DNA of 64,000 nucleotides, from positions 1 through 64,000 of the forward strand of contig CALLHY010000024.1 of NCBI GenBank assembly GCA_938009275.1, written 5' to 3'. The position numbers and the translations under genes are program-made. Position 1 is the first letter of the stretch, and the number at the start of each line of letters is the position of its first letter. This DNA is from an uncultured bacterium. Lineage in GTDB: Bacteria > Cloacimonadota > Cloacimonadia > Cloacimonadales > Cloacimonadaceae. The notes beneath the pieces were generated by a model, which was not told the DNA's origin, ran no database searches, and worked only from the letters and a program-made list of their open reading frames with translations. This document shows positions 1-8,982 of this stretch, piece by piece.

Positions 1-221
1 ACTCTGGACAGGACTTTCACCTGTCTGATATACAACGCTCACAGGCGCACTAACGTAGCTTTCTGTAGCTACGAAATCGTGGAAAAGTGGAAGAGTGGAA
101 GAGTGAAACATGGGTTGGGCACACAGTGATGGGGAGTCGAGAGGTTGAGATGTCGAGAAGGGGAGGATGCCCTGGGGAGCAATTAGTGTTAATTAGTGGG
201 ATTCGTGGATATAAAAGGGCT

Positions 222-248
222 GGATTCCCGCCTCCGCGGGAACGACAA
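222..248. repeat. REP-like palindromic element
   Basis: TTCCCGC (225-231) pairs with GCGGGAA (236-242) around a CTCC loop, flanked by GGCTGGA on the left and ACGAC on the right. The same flanks and loop occur at 37236-37264 inside hsdM, where one stem pair is changed on both sides (C-G becomes T-A), so pairing is kept. Related units lie at 30464-30606 inside hsdR. This is a dispersed, structure-conserved family. Confidence 0.7.
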
Positions 249-332
249 ATCTATGGATAAACGCATAGCATCTAACGCATAGCGCTTAACGTTTAACGTC
301 TACCGCAATCTCTTTCCCTCTTTGTTATACTT

Positions 333-420
333 AATATCGTGTCGCCCACAAGGGGCTTTATATTGGTGGGTGTCTTGTTCCTGAGGCTTACGCCACAGGC
401 TATAATCTGTCGCTCTTGCA
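333..420. repeat. dispersed non-coding repeat, copy A
   Basis: Contains GTGTCGCCCACAAGGGGCT and, further on, CACAGGCTATAATCTGTCGC. These match the order and spacing of GTGTCGCCCATAAAGGGCT and CAGGCTATGATCTATCGCC at 36721-36805. Both copies hold short GC-rich stems separated by AT-rich linkers. Only sequence similarity supports the element; no function is evident. Confidence 0.55.
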
Positions 421-649
421 GAGCTTAGATGCAACCCAATATCCTTAAGCAATGGGATGTTGCTCCTCCAGAGCTTAGATGTTTCACATGTTAACCCACC
501 ATCTTAGGCAATAGGGTGTTGCTCCTCTAGAGCTTAGATGTTTCACCTGTTAACCCGCCATCTTAGGCTATAGGATGTTGCACCTCTAGAGCTTAGATGT
601 TTCACCTGCTAACCCGTTAACCTATTAACCTATTAACCTGTTAACCTCT
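421..649. repeat. 59-bp tandem repeats followed by 8-bp repeats
   Basis: GAGCTTAGATG recurs at 421, 471, 530 and 589, giving periods of 50, 59 and 59 bases. The two 59-base units (471-529 and 530-588) are nearly identical, sharing TTTCAC, TTAACCC, ATCTTAGGC and TGTTGC blocks. The last unit runs into five copies of an 8-base unit TAACCNNT at 610-649. No gene covers the array. Confidence 0.75.
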
Positions 650-870
650 CTTTTCCTCTCTGGCTCCTTTACTCTTTGTTAAACAAAAACCGTATCGCCC
701 ACAAGGGACATTGTTCTGGAGTGCCGGGGTGCTATCAAATACAAGTCGGGGTATTGGTTACAAAGAGGGAAATTGTTTATAGATAAGTAAATGCCAAGCT
801 ATCAAGAAATTGATTGACGTGAAGCAAGGGACAAAAAACAATGCTCTTTACATAAATAATCGGTGAGATC

Positions 871-1344
871 ATGAATAAGCTATTCAAACCAGACTTGGTA
901 AAAATCGTCGATAGTTTCGACACCAAAGAAGAGTGCCTGAATTTTATGGCAGGATTGTTGTCGGAAAGCGGATGTCTTAGCTTTCCGGATAGGTTTCTTG
1001 CGGCTGTTAGAGGTCGTGAAGAGATTATGAGCACTGGGATAGGCCGTGGTATTGCCATTCCTCATGCCAGAGATCTTACCGTTAGCAATTTGCGAATAGC
1101 GGTTTGCATGATGCGGCAGGCGATGGAATTCAATAGTATTGATGGTCTTCCAGTGCGTTTGGTGTTTATGATAGCCGTGCCTCAGAGTTCAAATTCGGAC
1201 TACATGAAGATATTGCGTTCTCTTTCCGAGTTTTTGCGGCAGGAAGAAAATCGAGAAACCCTACTAAATGCAAGTAGCGAAGGTGAATTGTATGAAAAGG
1301 TACATAAACTCGAGGACGTTATCCGTCCTCACCTTAGCAGTTAG
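871..1344 (+). CDS. PTS fructose-type EIIA (PtsN-like) protein
   Basis: A 157-residue single-domain protein of the fructose/mannitol EIIA family, which accepts phosphate on a histidine from HPr. Its signature is GRGIAIPHAR, which places the phospho-histidine at residue 65. No EIIB or EIIC domain is fused or adjacent, so a regulatory role of the PtsN type is more likely than sugar transport; that is inference. The start follows a GGTGAG ribosome binding site. The 3' end overlaps the next gene by 53 bases in another frame, suggesting translational coupling. It opens the housekeeping run that continues to purM. Confidence 0.85.
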   Translation: MNKLFKPDLVKIVDSFDTKEECLNFMAGLLSESGCLSFPDRFLAAVRGREEIMSTGIGRGIAIPHARDLTVSNLRIAVCMMRQAMEFNSIDGLPVRLVFMIAVPQSSNSDYMKILRSLSEFLRQEENRETLLNASSEGELYEKVHKLEDVIRPHLSS

Positions 1345-2266
1345 CCTACTTTTGGCCTTCCCTTTGTTTGCCCAGCATCAGGATGCGGGGACAACAGGTT
1401 TTGCCAATCTGAAGCTGATATATTCTGCCCGGGCAAATGCCATGGGGCAGGCCATGACAGGAAGACAACAGAATTTTGATGGGATGCAGGGTAATCCGGC
1501 AACTATACTGAAGGTTCCTTATAAATCTGTAACCAGTACTTTGATGGACCATTTCGTAGGCAGTGGTGGAGGGTCGGTTCAATATATAGTTCCCAAGAAC
1601 ATCTACGAGTCTTACGGAGTGTTTATAAATTATTGGAATTCTGGCTCTATAGACAGAACAGAAATTAGCTCAAACTTTGATCTGGTGGAAACTGGTGAGA
1701 GTTTTGGGGCGCAAAACATAATAGGTGGATTTACCTATGCCAAATTCATCAGTCCGGCTATAGACTTTGGCGGTACCGCAAAGTTTATCTGGGATAAGAT
1801 AGACGATAGCTCTGCATCAGCGGTTCTGATAGATTTGGGGCTGTTGCATCACACTGTAAACGAGAGGATAAAGGTTGGGCTTAGCGTTCGCAATCTTGGG
1901 GCTCAGCTTAGTTATTATAGCGAAGATAAATTCAAAGAAAAGGTTCCCACTGTATTTCAGGCAGGCTTGGGTATAGATCTAAAAGAAAACACTCAGGCGA
2001 ATATAGACTTAGTGAAAGCTACTGGCGATGATTTTGTGGCAAAGCTTGGCGTAGAGCATCGTGTTCACCCGGCTTTTGTACTGCGAGCCGGATTTCGCAG
2101 CCATGCTGCGGATTACTATAACGGTGGGGCATTGGCATTCACCTCGGGACTGAGCTTAGGGCTTGGTTGGAACTGGAAGAATTGGGCTGTTGATTATGCT
2201 GTATCTTCATATGGGGACTTAGGATTGGCAAACCAACTCGGATTACGGTATAACTTTGATAATTGA
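1292..2266 (+). CDS. PorV/PorQ-family outer membrane protein
   Basis: About 324 residues with a clear signal peptide (MKRYINSRT then a leucine-rich core ending FAQ). The mature start has the family pattern GFANLKLIYSARANAMGQA. The family comprises outer-membrane barrels that include PorV and PorQ of type IX secretion, where PorV shuttles cargo to the surface sortase. The in-frame ATG at 1268 is rejected because the signal peptide and an AAGGTGA site fit 1292. It overlaps the EIIA gene upstream and almost abuts glyS. A second relative lies at 17437-18468. The exact role is unproven; it could be a general FadL-like barrel. Confidence 0.8.
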   Translation: MKRYINSRTLSVLTLAVSLLLAFPLFAQHQDAGTTGFANLKLIYSARANAMGQAMTGRQQNFDGMQGNPATILKVPYKSVTSTLMDHFVGSGGGSVQYIVPKNIYESYGVFINYWNSGSIDRTEISSNFDLVETGESFGAQNIIGGFTYAKFISPAIDFGGTAKFIWDKIDDSSASAVLIDLGLLHHTVNERIKVGLSVRNLGAQLSYYSEDKFKEKVPTVFQAGLGIDLKENTQANIDLVKATGDDFVAKLGVEHRVHPAFVLRAGFRSHAADYYNGGALAFTSGLSLGLGWNWKNWAVDYAVSSYGDLGLANQLGLRYNFDN

Positions 2267-2280
2267 AGCAAGAGGGATAC

Positions 2281-4383
2281 TTGGATAAGCACAACTTTTT
2301 ACTGGAATTGGGATGTGAGGAATTACCTGAACGACAACTTGAGATTGCGTGCGAAACCCTTGAAAGCAGCTTTAAATCTTTTTTGACAAGCAACAACCTT
2401 GCTTGTGATAGCTTTTTTGTAAGCGGCACTCCTCGTAGAGTGTATCTAAATGCCATTGGTTTGGACAATGGTCAAGCCGATATTGAGATTCACAAAACGG
2501 GACCTGCGGTAAACATTGCCTATAATGCAGATGGTACGCTTAGTCCGGCGGGGTTGGGTTTTATCCGAAAATGCGGAGCTACAGAGAATGATTGCTTTGT
2601 TCAAGAGACGGACAAGGGCAGGTTTTTAGCAGTTCAGTTTATTCAAAAAGGTAGAACAACCAAAGAGCTGCTTTCAGGTTGGGCAGTTAGTTTTCCTTCC
2701 CTAATTCCCTATACAAAAAAGATGATCTGGGATAAGCAAAGCTTTGCCTATTCCCGACCGCTTAGGTGGGTGTTGGCACTTTGGGACACAGAGGTGCTGG
2801 AGATTGAGATTGGCGGAATCCTGAGCGATAACATCAGCTATGGCAATCGCTATCTTGGGCTAGACACGCCCTTGAACATAAGCAGCGCAGAAGATTATTT
2901 GTCCATATTATCGCAAAATAAAGTGCTGGCAAATGCGCAACAGAGAAGGCTAAGCATCGAATCTCAATTGGCAAGTATATTGAGTGGAACTGGATTGGAA
3001 GTGGTGGAAGACCAGCGCTTGGTGGATACAGTTACCAATCTGGTAGAAAGCCCCCATGCAGTGGTTGGTGAGTTTGAGGAGAAATATCTTAGCCTACCAG
3101 AAAAGATAATTATCAGCACAATCAGCCAAAACCAGAAGTACTTTTCTGTTCGCTCTTTAGATGGGGATAAAGCCCTTAGTAATAAGTTTGTGTTTATCTC
3201 AAATGGAGATCCTGCCTATTCTGAATTAATAAAATTGGGAAATCAGAAAGTGGTGAACGCTCGCCTTGCTGATGCGATGTGGTATTATAATGAAGATACA
3301 AAGCATAAGCTGGAGAGCTTTGTGCCTAAGCTTAATGATGTCGTGTTTCAATCGAAACTTGGTACTATGGCCGACAAAACAAAAAGAATTACTGGTCTAT
3401 GTCAGTATATATCCCATAGTATCGGCCTTGATGAGGTTTCCGAGCGAAAGATTATGCGCTGTGCAGCGTTGTGCAAAGCAGATTTGGTTACCACAATGTT
3501 GGGAGAAAAGGAATTTACCAAATTACAGGGCTATATCGGTATGAAGTATGCTATCGCTTCCGGAGAAGACTATGAAGTTGCCGAAGGTATTTACGAGCAC
3601 TATATGCCTCGTGGCAGCTCAGACGGATTGCCGCAAACCATGTGTGGAAGTGTGGTAGCGGTTGCAGACAAAATTGATTCAGTTGCCGGAATTATAGCCA
3701 TCGGCATGATGCCTACTGGCAGTGGTGACCCATTTGCCTTGCGCAGGGCAGCGAATGGAATTGTACAGATTATCAATGACCGGGCATGGGATATAGATAT
3801 ATTTGAACTAGCCGATACTGCTCTTGCTGGTCTGGATGACAATTCCAATATCCAAGCCTGTTCTCAGACTAATATTCACGCATTTATGGAGCAGAGAGTT
3901 GAGTGGCTGTTAAAACAGCAGAACTTTGATTACGACGTTATCGAAAGCGTTACACATCTGAACAAAGCTAAGATAAACGATCTGGAGAAAAGAGCGGAAG
4001 CTCTGAGCAACTTACGTTCTGAACCTGAGTTTCAAAAACTGGTTACGGGATTTAAACGGGTTGCCAATATCATCGCAGACACCAAAGAGTTTTCTGAACT
4101 TGATGCAAGCATATTGATTGAACCGGCGGAGATTGATGCATATAAACAATTGTTGAACTTACATAGAGAATTGGACCACGCTTTGGACGGCAGGGACTAT
4201 AGCGCTGCTTTGCAGAAGTTAATCCACTTTGGGGCAGTAATAGACGCATTCTTCGATTCCATATTGGTAAACGCAGATAATACCATGGTGAAGCAAAACC
4301 GCCATTCCCTGTTAAATGAGATAAAGAAAGAATTTTTACGCATGGCAGACCTATCACGCATAGTTCTGGAAAGCGAGATATAG
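2281..4383 (+). CDS. glyS: glycyl-tRNA synthetase beta subunit
   Basis: About 700 residues, the normal length for the beta subunit of the bacterial alpha2beta2 glycyl-tRNA synthetase. The beta subunit binds tRNA-Gly and is required for aminoacylation. The N-terminus LLELGCEELPE and the internal MPRGSSDGLPQT and GSGDPFALRRAANG motifs are diagnostic. The start is taken as TTG at 2281 because AGAGGG at 2271-2276 sits just before it; another TTG at 2263 would overlap the stop of the upstream gene. The catalytic alpha subunit gene (glyQ), often adjacent, is not in this window. Confidence 0.95.
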   Translation: MDKHNFLLELGCEELPERQLEIACETLESSFKSFLTSNNLACDSFFVSGTPRRVYLNAIGLDNGQADIEIHKTGPAVNIAYNADGTLSPAGLGFIRKCGATENDCFVQETDKGRFLAVQFIQKGRTTKELLSGWAVSFPSLIPYTKKMIWDKQSFAYSRPLRWVLALWDTEVLEIEIGGILSDNISYGNRYLGLDTPLNISSAEDYLSILSQNKVLANAQQRRLSIESQLASILSGTGLEVVEDQRLVDTVTNLVESPHAVVGEFEEKYLSLPEKIIISTISQNQKYFSVRSLDGDKALSNKFVFISNGDPAYSELIKLGNQKVVNARLADAMWYYNEDTKHKLESFVPKLNDVVFQSKLGTMADKTKRITGLCQYISHSIGLDEVSERKIMRCAALCKADLVTTMLGEKEFTKLQGYIGMKYAIASGEDYEVAEGIYEHYMPRGSSDGLPQTMCGSVVAVADKIDSVAGIIAIGMMPTGSGDPFALRRAANGIVQIINDRAWDIDIFELADTALAGLDDNSNIQACSQTNIHAFMEQRVEWLLKQQNFDYDVIESVTHLNKAKINDLEKRAEALSNLRSEPEFQKLVTGFKRVANIIADTKEFSELDASILIEPAEIDAYKQLLNLHRELDHALDGRDYSAALQKLIHFGAVIDAFFDSILVNADNTMVKQNRHSLLNEIKKEFLRMADLSRIVLESEI

Positions 4384-4391
4384 GAGAAAAA

Positions 4392-5402
4392 GTGAATATC
4401 CTGGATACTTTAAAAGAAAGAGCCAAACATGTTGGGGGCAGTATTGTTCTGCCAGAAGCCAATGATTCACGCACTTTGAAAGCGGCATATAGCATTGCGG
4501 CAGAGGGGATAGCCAAAGTAGTATTGTTAGGTGATCCTGCCACAATCCGAAGTGATGCCCGGGCTATGGGATTAGATTTTGGGGCAGATGGTATAGCCGA
4601 TATGATTTCTGTGGAAAATCCAGCTGATTCCACAAAGCTAACCGCTTACGCCGAATTCTTTTACAATAAAAGAAAGGACAAGGGAGTTAGCCAGGAACAG
4701 GCATTTGAGACGATGAAAAACCCTCTATACTTCGGCGCTGCTCTGGTAAAACACAAAGAGGCCAGCGGCATGGTTGCCGGAGCTGCCAACACAACCGCCG
4801 ACGTGCTAAAGGCGGCATTGCAAGTGGTGGGCGTATTACCCGGTTTAAAAACCGTATCCAGCACCTTTATAATGGTGGTGCCGGACTTTATGGGGGAAGA
4901 CAAGGTATTTCTGTTTGCCGATTGTGCTGTGGTACCAAATCCCAATGCTGAACAGCTTGCTGACATTGCATCCAGCACGGCACAAACCAGAAGATCAATT
5001 ATTGGTGACGAACCCAAGGTAGCACTATTATCGTTTTCAACTCTCGGCAGTGCAAAACATGAGCTTGTTGACAAGGTACAAGAGGCCAAAGCTATACTGG
5101 GAAACAGAGGGGTAGACTTTGCTTTTGACGGTGAATTGCAACTGGATGCGGCAATAATTCCCTCCATTGCCAGGAGTAAGGCCCCTGCAAGCAGTGTAGC
5201 CGGTCAAGCAAACACCTTGGTGTTCCCAGACCTACAGGCAGGTAATATTGGCTACAAGCTGGTGCAAAGAATGGCTAAGGCTGAAGCAATCGGCCCAATA
5301 ATTCAAGGTTTGGCAGATCCGGTTTGCGATCTCTCTCGCGGTTGCTCTGCCGAAGATATCGTTAATACTGCAGTATTAGTATTATTGATGTCTCAGAAGT
5401 AG
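4392..5402 (+). CDS. pta: phosphate acetyltransferase
   Basis: A 336-residue single-domain phosphotransacetylase that interconverts acetyl-CoA and acetyl phosphate. The N-terminal LPEANDSRTLKAA, the central GMVAGAANTTADVLKAAL and the C-terminal SSVAGQANTLVFPDLQAGNIGYK blocks are typical of the short form without DRTGG regulatory domains. The start is GTG at 4392 behind AGGAGAA, 8 bases after glyS. No acetate kinase gene is adjacent, so substrate-level phosphorylation through acetate would need a partner elsewhere. Confidence 0.95.
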   Translation: MNILDTLKERAKHVGGSIVLPEANDSRTLKAAYSIAAEGIAKVVLLGDPATIRSDARAMGLDFGADGIADMISVENPADSTKLTAYAEFFYNKRKDKGVSQEQAFETMKNPLYFGAALVKHKEASGMVAGAANTTADVLKAALQVVGVLPGLKTVSSTFIMVVPDFMGEDKVFLFADCAVVPNPNAEQLADIASSTAQTRRSIIGDEPKVALLSFSTLGSAKHELVDKVQEAKAILGNRGVDFAFDGELQLDAAIIPSIARSKAPASSVAGQANTLVFPDLQAGNIGYKLVQRMAKAEAIGPIIQGLADPVCDLSRGCSAEDIVNTAVLVLLMSQK

Positions 5403-5441
5403 AAGATGAACGAAAGTAATAAAGAACACTAGGGGGATACA

Positions 5442-6644
5442 ATGGCTATTAAGCTATCCAACCGCTGTAATCTGATAAAACCTTCACCAACGCTGACCCT
5501 ATCGGCAAAGGCGAAGGAAATGAAGGACGCTGGTATAGACGTGATTAGCTTTGGAGTAGGTGAGCCGGATTTTAACACTCCAAACTACATCAAAGAAGCA
5601 GCCCATAAGGCGATAGACGCAAACTTCACCCGCTATACTGCAAACGCGGGTATTCTTGAATTGCGCCAGGCAATATGTGAAAAGCTCTTAAGAGATAATA
5701 AACTAGAGTATAGCCCGAAGGAGATATTGGTGTCTCCCGGAGCAAAGGCCTCTATTCTTAATGTGCTTATCGCTGTTTGTGACAGTATGGATCAGGTGCT
5801 TATGCCCTCACCATATTGGGTAAGCTATCCTTATCAGGCAATGTTGGCAAATGCAGAGCCCGTATTTATCCCAACTGATGAACAACGTGAGTATAAGATT
5901 GACGCAGAGATGCTGGATAAAGCGATAAAGGATAACCCCTGTGCAAAAGTGTTGTTGCTGAACTCACCCAGCAATCCCACGGGAGCTGTGTACAATAGGG
6001 AAGAGCTTGCTGCTATTGCTGCGATATGTGTGCGACACAACATTTTGGTTATTTCGGATGAGATTTACGAACGTCTTGTTTACGACGGTCAACAGCATAT
6101 CTCCATTGCCAGTATAAGTTCAGAGATGAAAGAGCGTTGTGTTGTGATAAATGGAGTGTCCAAAGCTTACGCAATGACCGGATGGCGCCTGGGCTATGCA
6201 GCAGGACCTGCGAGCATAATTGCAGCAGCGGGCAGAGTTCAGGAGCATGCTACTTCATGTGTAAACTCGATTACGCAAAAGGCATGCGTTACAGCTTTGC
6301 GTGAAGAAGATGATTCTATAGAAAACATGCGTAGGGAGTTTAGTAGCCGGCGCGACTATATGTATAATGAACTTGTGAAGATTCCTCATATTACATGTTT
6401 TAAGCCACAGGGAGCTTTCTATATCATGCCTGGCATTCAATGGTATTTGGACAACAACAAAGAGGGGATTTGCACTGCAGATAGATTCTGCGAAGTTCTG
6501 TTGGAAAGACATCATGTGGCATTGGTAGCTGGTGGTTCTTTTGGTATGGAAGGCACGGTTCGCTTTTCGTATGCCAATAGCATTGCCAATATTGAAGAGG
6601 GGATTAAGCGTTTTAGCAAATTCCTGGGCGAATTGGCGAACTGA
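5442..6644 (+). CDS. PLP-dependent aminotransferase, class I (aspartate aminotransferase-like)
   Basis: A 400-residue fold-type I aminotransferase. Visible landmarks are GVGEPDFNTP near residue 39, SPSNPTG near 175, SDEIYERL near 205 and the PLP lysine at 241 in SKAYAMTGWRLGY. The pattern fits subgroup I-gamma aspartate aminotransferases, which transfer amino groups between aspartate or related acids and 2-oxoglutarate. Substrate specificity cannot be fixed from sequence alone. The ATG is preceded by AGGGGGATACA. It is followed after 8 bases by a small membrane protein. Confidence 0.9.
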   Translation: MAIKLSNRCNLIKPSPTLTLSAKAKEMKDAGIDVISFGVGEPDFNTPNYIKEAAHKAIDANFTRYTANAGILELRQAICEKLLRDNKLEYSPKEILVSPGAKASILNVLIAVCDSMDQVLMPSPYWVSYPYQAMLANAEPVFIPTDEQREYKIDAEMLDKAIKDNPCAKVLLLNSPSNPTGAVYNREELAAIAAICVRHNILVISDEIYERLVYDGQQHISIASISSEMKERCVVINGVSKAYAMTGWRLGYAAGPASIIAAAGRVQEHATSCVNSITQKACVTALREEDDSIENMRREFSSRRDYMYNELVKIPHITCFKPQGAFYIMPGIQWYLDNNKEGICTADRFCEVLLERHHVALVAGGSFGMEGTVRFSYANSIANIEEGIKRFSKFLGELAN

Positions 6645-6652
6645 GGATATAG

Positions 6653-6859
6653 ATGCAAGATTTCGAAGATAGAATGAAAGAACGCTGGTCACAAAGGCGC
6701 AAGAAAGCATATAACTGGAAAAAATTACTTTTGATGGGGCTGGTACTGGTCGCGTTATGGTACACCATGTCGAGATTGCAAAATGCCGGTAACGTTTTTA
6801 CAACACCTTCTGCAACCACTGTAGATAGCCTTGCAGCAGATAAGGAGCAGCTTCCTTGA
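6653..6859 (+). CDS. small single-pass membrane protein, unknown function
   Basis: A 68-residue protein with a charged N-terminus (KERWSQRRKKAY), one hydrophobic segment at about residues 26-42 (LLLMGLVLVALWYTM) and a polar tail. The basic residues before the segment predict the N-terminus in the cytoplasm. I do not recognise the family. It looks like a real gene: the start lies 8 bases after the aminotransferase stop, and its TGA overlaps the TTG start of the PfkB gene in a TTGA junction, implying coupled translation. Confidence 0.6.
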   Translation: MQDFEDRMKERWSQRRKKAYNWKKLLLMGLVLVALWYTMSRLQNAGNVFTTPSATTVDSLAADKEQLP

Positions 6860-7749
6860 GTTTGGTGATAGTTGGGTCTATCGCTCTGGATAGTATAATT
6901 ACTCCAGCCGGTGAGGTTGTAGACGCCTTAGGCGGATCTGCTGTCTATGGAGCATTGGCAGGATCATATTTCTGTTCTACCAGTGTGGTGGGTGTTCTTG
7001 GTAGCGACTTTCCTCATGAGGGGCTTCAGCTGTTGAAAGAGCATGGAGTTAATCTGGATGGATTGGACTATAAAGAAGGAAAAACCTTTAGATGGGCTGG
7101 CAGATACGATACATGGAACAAGGCCGAAACTCTCAGGACAGAATTGAATGTGTTTGCCGATTTTTCTCCGAAATTACCAGAATCTCTGAGGTGTTGCCAA
7201 AGCCTGATGTTGGCAAACATTAATCCGAGATTACAGTTGCAGGTGCTTGATCAAATTCATTCTTACTCTCATATTGCTTGTGATACCATGAACTATTGGA
7301 TAAACCTGTGCCATGATGATGTTAGAAAAGTAGTTCAGCGAGTCGATATTGTATTTATGAATGAAGATGAGTTGCGATCTTTTACAGGTGAAAGCAACCT
7401 GATTAAGGCTGCCAAAAGCATCTTGACAATGGGTCCAAAATGGATGATTGTGAAAAGGGGGGAGTATGGCTCTGTAGCAGTATCATCCACAGATATATTC
7501 TTTTCCCCTGCGTATCCGCTGGACAATGTGAAAGACCCTACTGGGGCTGGTGATACCTTTGCCGGCGCATTCATGGCCTTTTTAGCCAACTACCCTAAGT
7601 TAACTCCCAGCTTGGTGAGGGAAGCAATCCGTTATGGAACAGTAATGGCCGCAATGAACGTTCAAGACTTTAGCGTAACTGGAATTAGCGGCTTGGATAG
7701 AAGTACAATTGATGCATGCAAGGAGAATTTGATAAAATGGACGAGCTGA
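6856..7749 (+). CDS. PfkB-family carbohydrate/nucleoside kinase
   Basis: A 297-residue ribokinase-like kinase. The start SLVIVGSIALDSI and the catalytic signature DPTGAGDTFAGAFMAFL near residues 226-242 define the family; the aspartate in GAGD is the catalytic base. Substrate is not predictable; adenosine, sugars and other PfkB substrates are all possible. The start is TTG at 6856 with AAGGAG at 6842-6847. It overlaps the upstream small gene by 4 bases and purM by 13 bases. Its place just before purM makes a nucleoside or ribose substrate plausible, as inference only. Confidence 0.85.
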   Translation: MSLVIVGSIALDSIITPAGEVVDALGGSAVYGALAGSYFCSTSVVGVLGSDFPHEGLQLLKEHGVNLDGLDYKEGKTFRWAGRYDTWNKAETLRTELNVFADFSPKLPESLRCCQSLMLANINPRLQLQVLDQIHSYSHIACDTMNYWINLCHDDVRKVVQRVDIVFMNEDELRSFTGESNLIKAAKSILTMGPKWMIVKRGEYGSVAVSSTDIFFSPAYPLDNVKDPTGAGDTFAGAFMAFLANYPKLTPSLVREAIRYGTVMAAMNVQDFSVTGISGLDRSTIDACKENLIKWTS

Positions 7750-8774
7750 AGCAAGGGATAACCTACAGCGGGTCAGGCGTAGATATAGCTGCCGGAGAAA
7801 GAGCTGTTAGGGCAATCAAAGATAAAGTTCGCAGTACATATAATGCCAATGTTCTCAGTGACCTTGGCAGCTTTGGCGGTCTATATAGAATCGATAAGCA
7901 GAAATGGCAAGATCCCATATTGGTTTCTAGCACTGATGGGGTTGGAACCAAGCTAAGAGTAGCCATCATGGCTAAACGATTCGATACAATAGGTCAGGAT
8001 TTGGTTAATCACTGTGTAAATGACATCCTGGTTCAGGGAGCAATCCCACAATTCTTCCTGGATTACATTGGGGTGGGTAAGCTTGATCCTGATATGATTG
8101 AGCAATTAATCGATGGACTAATAAAAGCATGTAGAGAAAATTCCTGTGCACTAATCGGCGGAGAAATGGCAGAGATGCCAGGAATATACTCCGATGATGA
8201 TTTTGATTTAGCGGGCACAATAGTTGGAATTGTAGAGCATGATGCCCTTCTTCCTAGAGATAACATAGGATTAGGAGATCAGTTAGTCGCTTTACCCAGC
8301 ACAGGATTACATACTAATGGATACTCCTTAGCAAGGAAAGTGATCTTTGATCTTTGTAAACTTAATATTGATTCATACATAGCAGAATGTGGTGCTACAG
8401 TGGCTGACTTATTGTTGGCTGTTCATAAGAGTTATTTGAGCGAGTTAATACCTCACCTTAGTAACTCTGGTTTACGTGGTCTTGCCCATATAACTGGTGG
8501 AGGTATGGGCGGAAATCTTAGCCGAATTCTGCCTAATGGACTTGGAGCAGTTATTAAACTGAACAATATCGATGTCCCTCCATTATTTCACTGGATTCAG
8601 GAAGCTGGTAAGATTAGTGATTGCGAAATGAGGAAAGCTTTCAATATGGGAGTTGGGATGATTTGCGTAGTAAGTGCAGATTATTGCGACACTTTTGTAA
8701 GTTTTACCGGAGGGAAACCCATTGGTGAAATACGAAGTATAGCCGGCCTGAAACACCGGGTGGATTTTGCATGA
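7737..8774 (+). CDS. purM: phosphoribosylformylglycinamidine cyclo-ligase
   Basis: A 345-residue AIR synthetase, which uses ATP to close the imidazole ring in step 5 of purine biosynthesis. Family motifs are ITYSGSGVDIAAGERAV at the N-terminus, SSTDGVGTKLRVA, VNHCVNDILVQGA and the glycine-rich HITGGGMGGNLSRILP. ATG at 7737 is chosen because AGGAG at 7721-7725 precedes it and length then equals the family norm; a start at 7716 would add seven residues. It is the last gene of the left-hand run; no other pur gene is in the window. Confidence 0.95.
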   Translation: MDELKQGITYSGSGVDIAAGERAVRAIKDKVRSTYNANVLSDLGSFGGLYRIDKQKWQDPILVSSTDGVGTKLRVAIMAKRFDTIGQDLVNHCVNDILVQGAIPQFFLDYIGVGKLDPDMIEQLIDGLIKACRENSCALIGGEMAEMPGIYSDDDFDLAGTIVGIVEHDALLPRDNIGLGDQLVALPSTGLHTNGYSLARKVIFDLCKLNIDSYIAECGATVADLLLAVHKSYLSELIPHLSNSGLRGLAHITGGGMGGNLSRILPNGLGAVIKLNNIDVPPLFHWIQEAGKISDCEMRKAFNMGVGMICVVSADYCDTFVSFTGGKPIGEIRSIAGLKHRVDFA

Positions 8775-8852
8775 ATTCGGCAAACTATTTGCAAAATCAC
8801 AAGTTCGCAGGAATTTGGATGTACTGCAATGCTGAATGAGGAAAAAAACCTC

Positions 8853-8881
8853 TTGACTATTTTTTGCACATCAGATATAAG
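8853..8881 (+). promoter_or_regulatory. sigma-70-type promoter of the TonB operon
   Basis: TTGACT (8853-8858) and TATAAG (8876-8881) are separated by exactly 17 bases. This lies about 100 bases before the TonB receptor start and after the purM stop, so it fits a promoter for the whole 8983-20671 operon. The roughly 100-base leader shows no recognisable riboswitch. Confidence 0.65.
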
Positions 8882-8982
8882 AGACTTCAGTACCGAAGCC
8901 CCTATGCTTTTGGGATGGGACTCGTTACAGAGATTGTATTATGAATATATAATAATAACCCAGGATGAAGGGAGGTTTGTCG

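Larger units (their letters stand above)
1..870. other. repeat-dense non-coding region
   Basis: No convincing gene lies here; short open frames have no ribosome binding site and no recognisable product. The stretch is made of short repeats. There is a GTAGCT/AGCTAC hairpin near 54-72, purine-rich units near 79-110, a REP-like palindrome at about 222-248, a segment at 333-420 resembling 36721-36805, and 59-bp and 8-bp tandem repeats at 421-649. A partial copy of the TCGCCCACAAGGG motif lies at 686-705. A possible promoter for the next gene is TTGACG at 814-819 with AACAAT at 837-842 (17-base spacer), but its -10 match is weak. Confidence 0.7.

Noticed and set aside
421..649. CRISPR array at the left edge
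   Set aside because: The repeats are head to tail without spacers, and the second set has an 8-base period.
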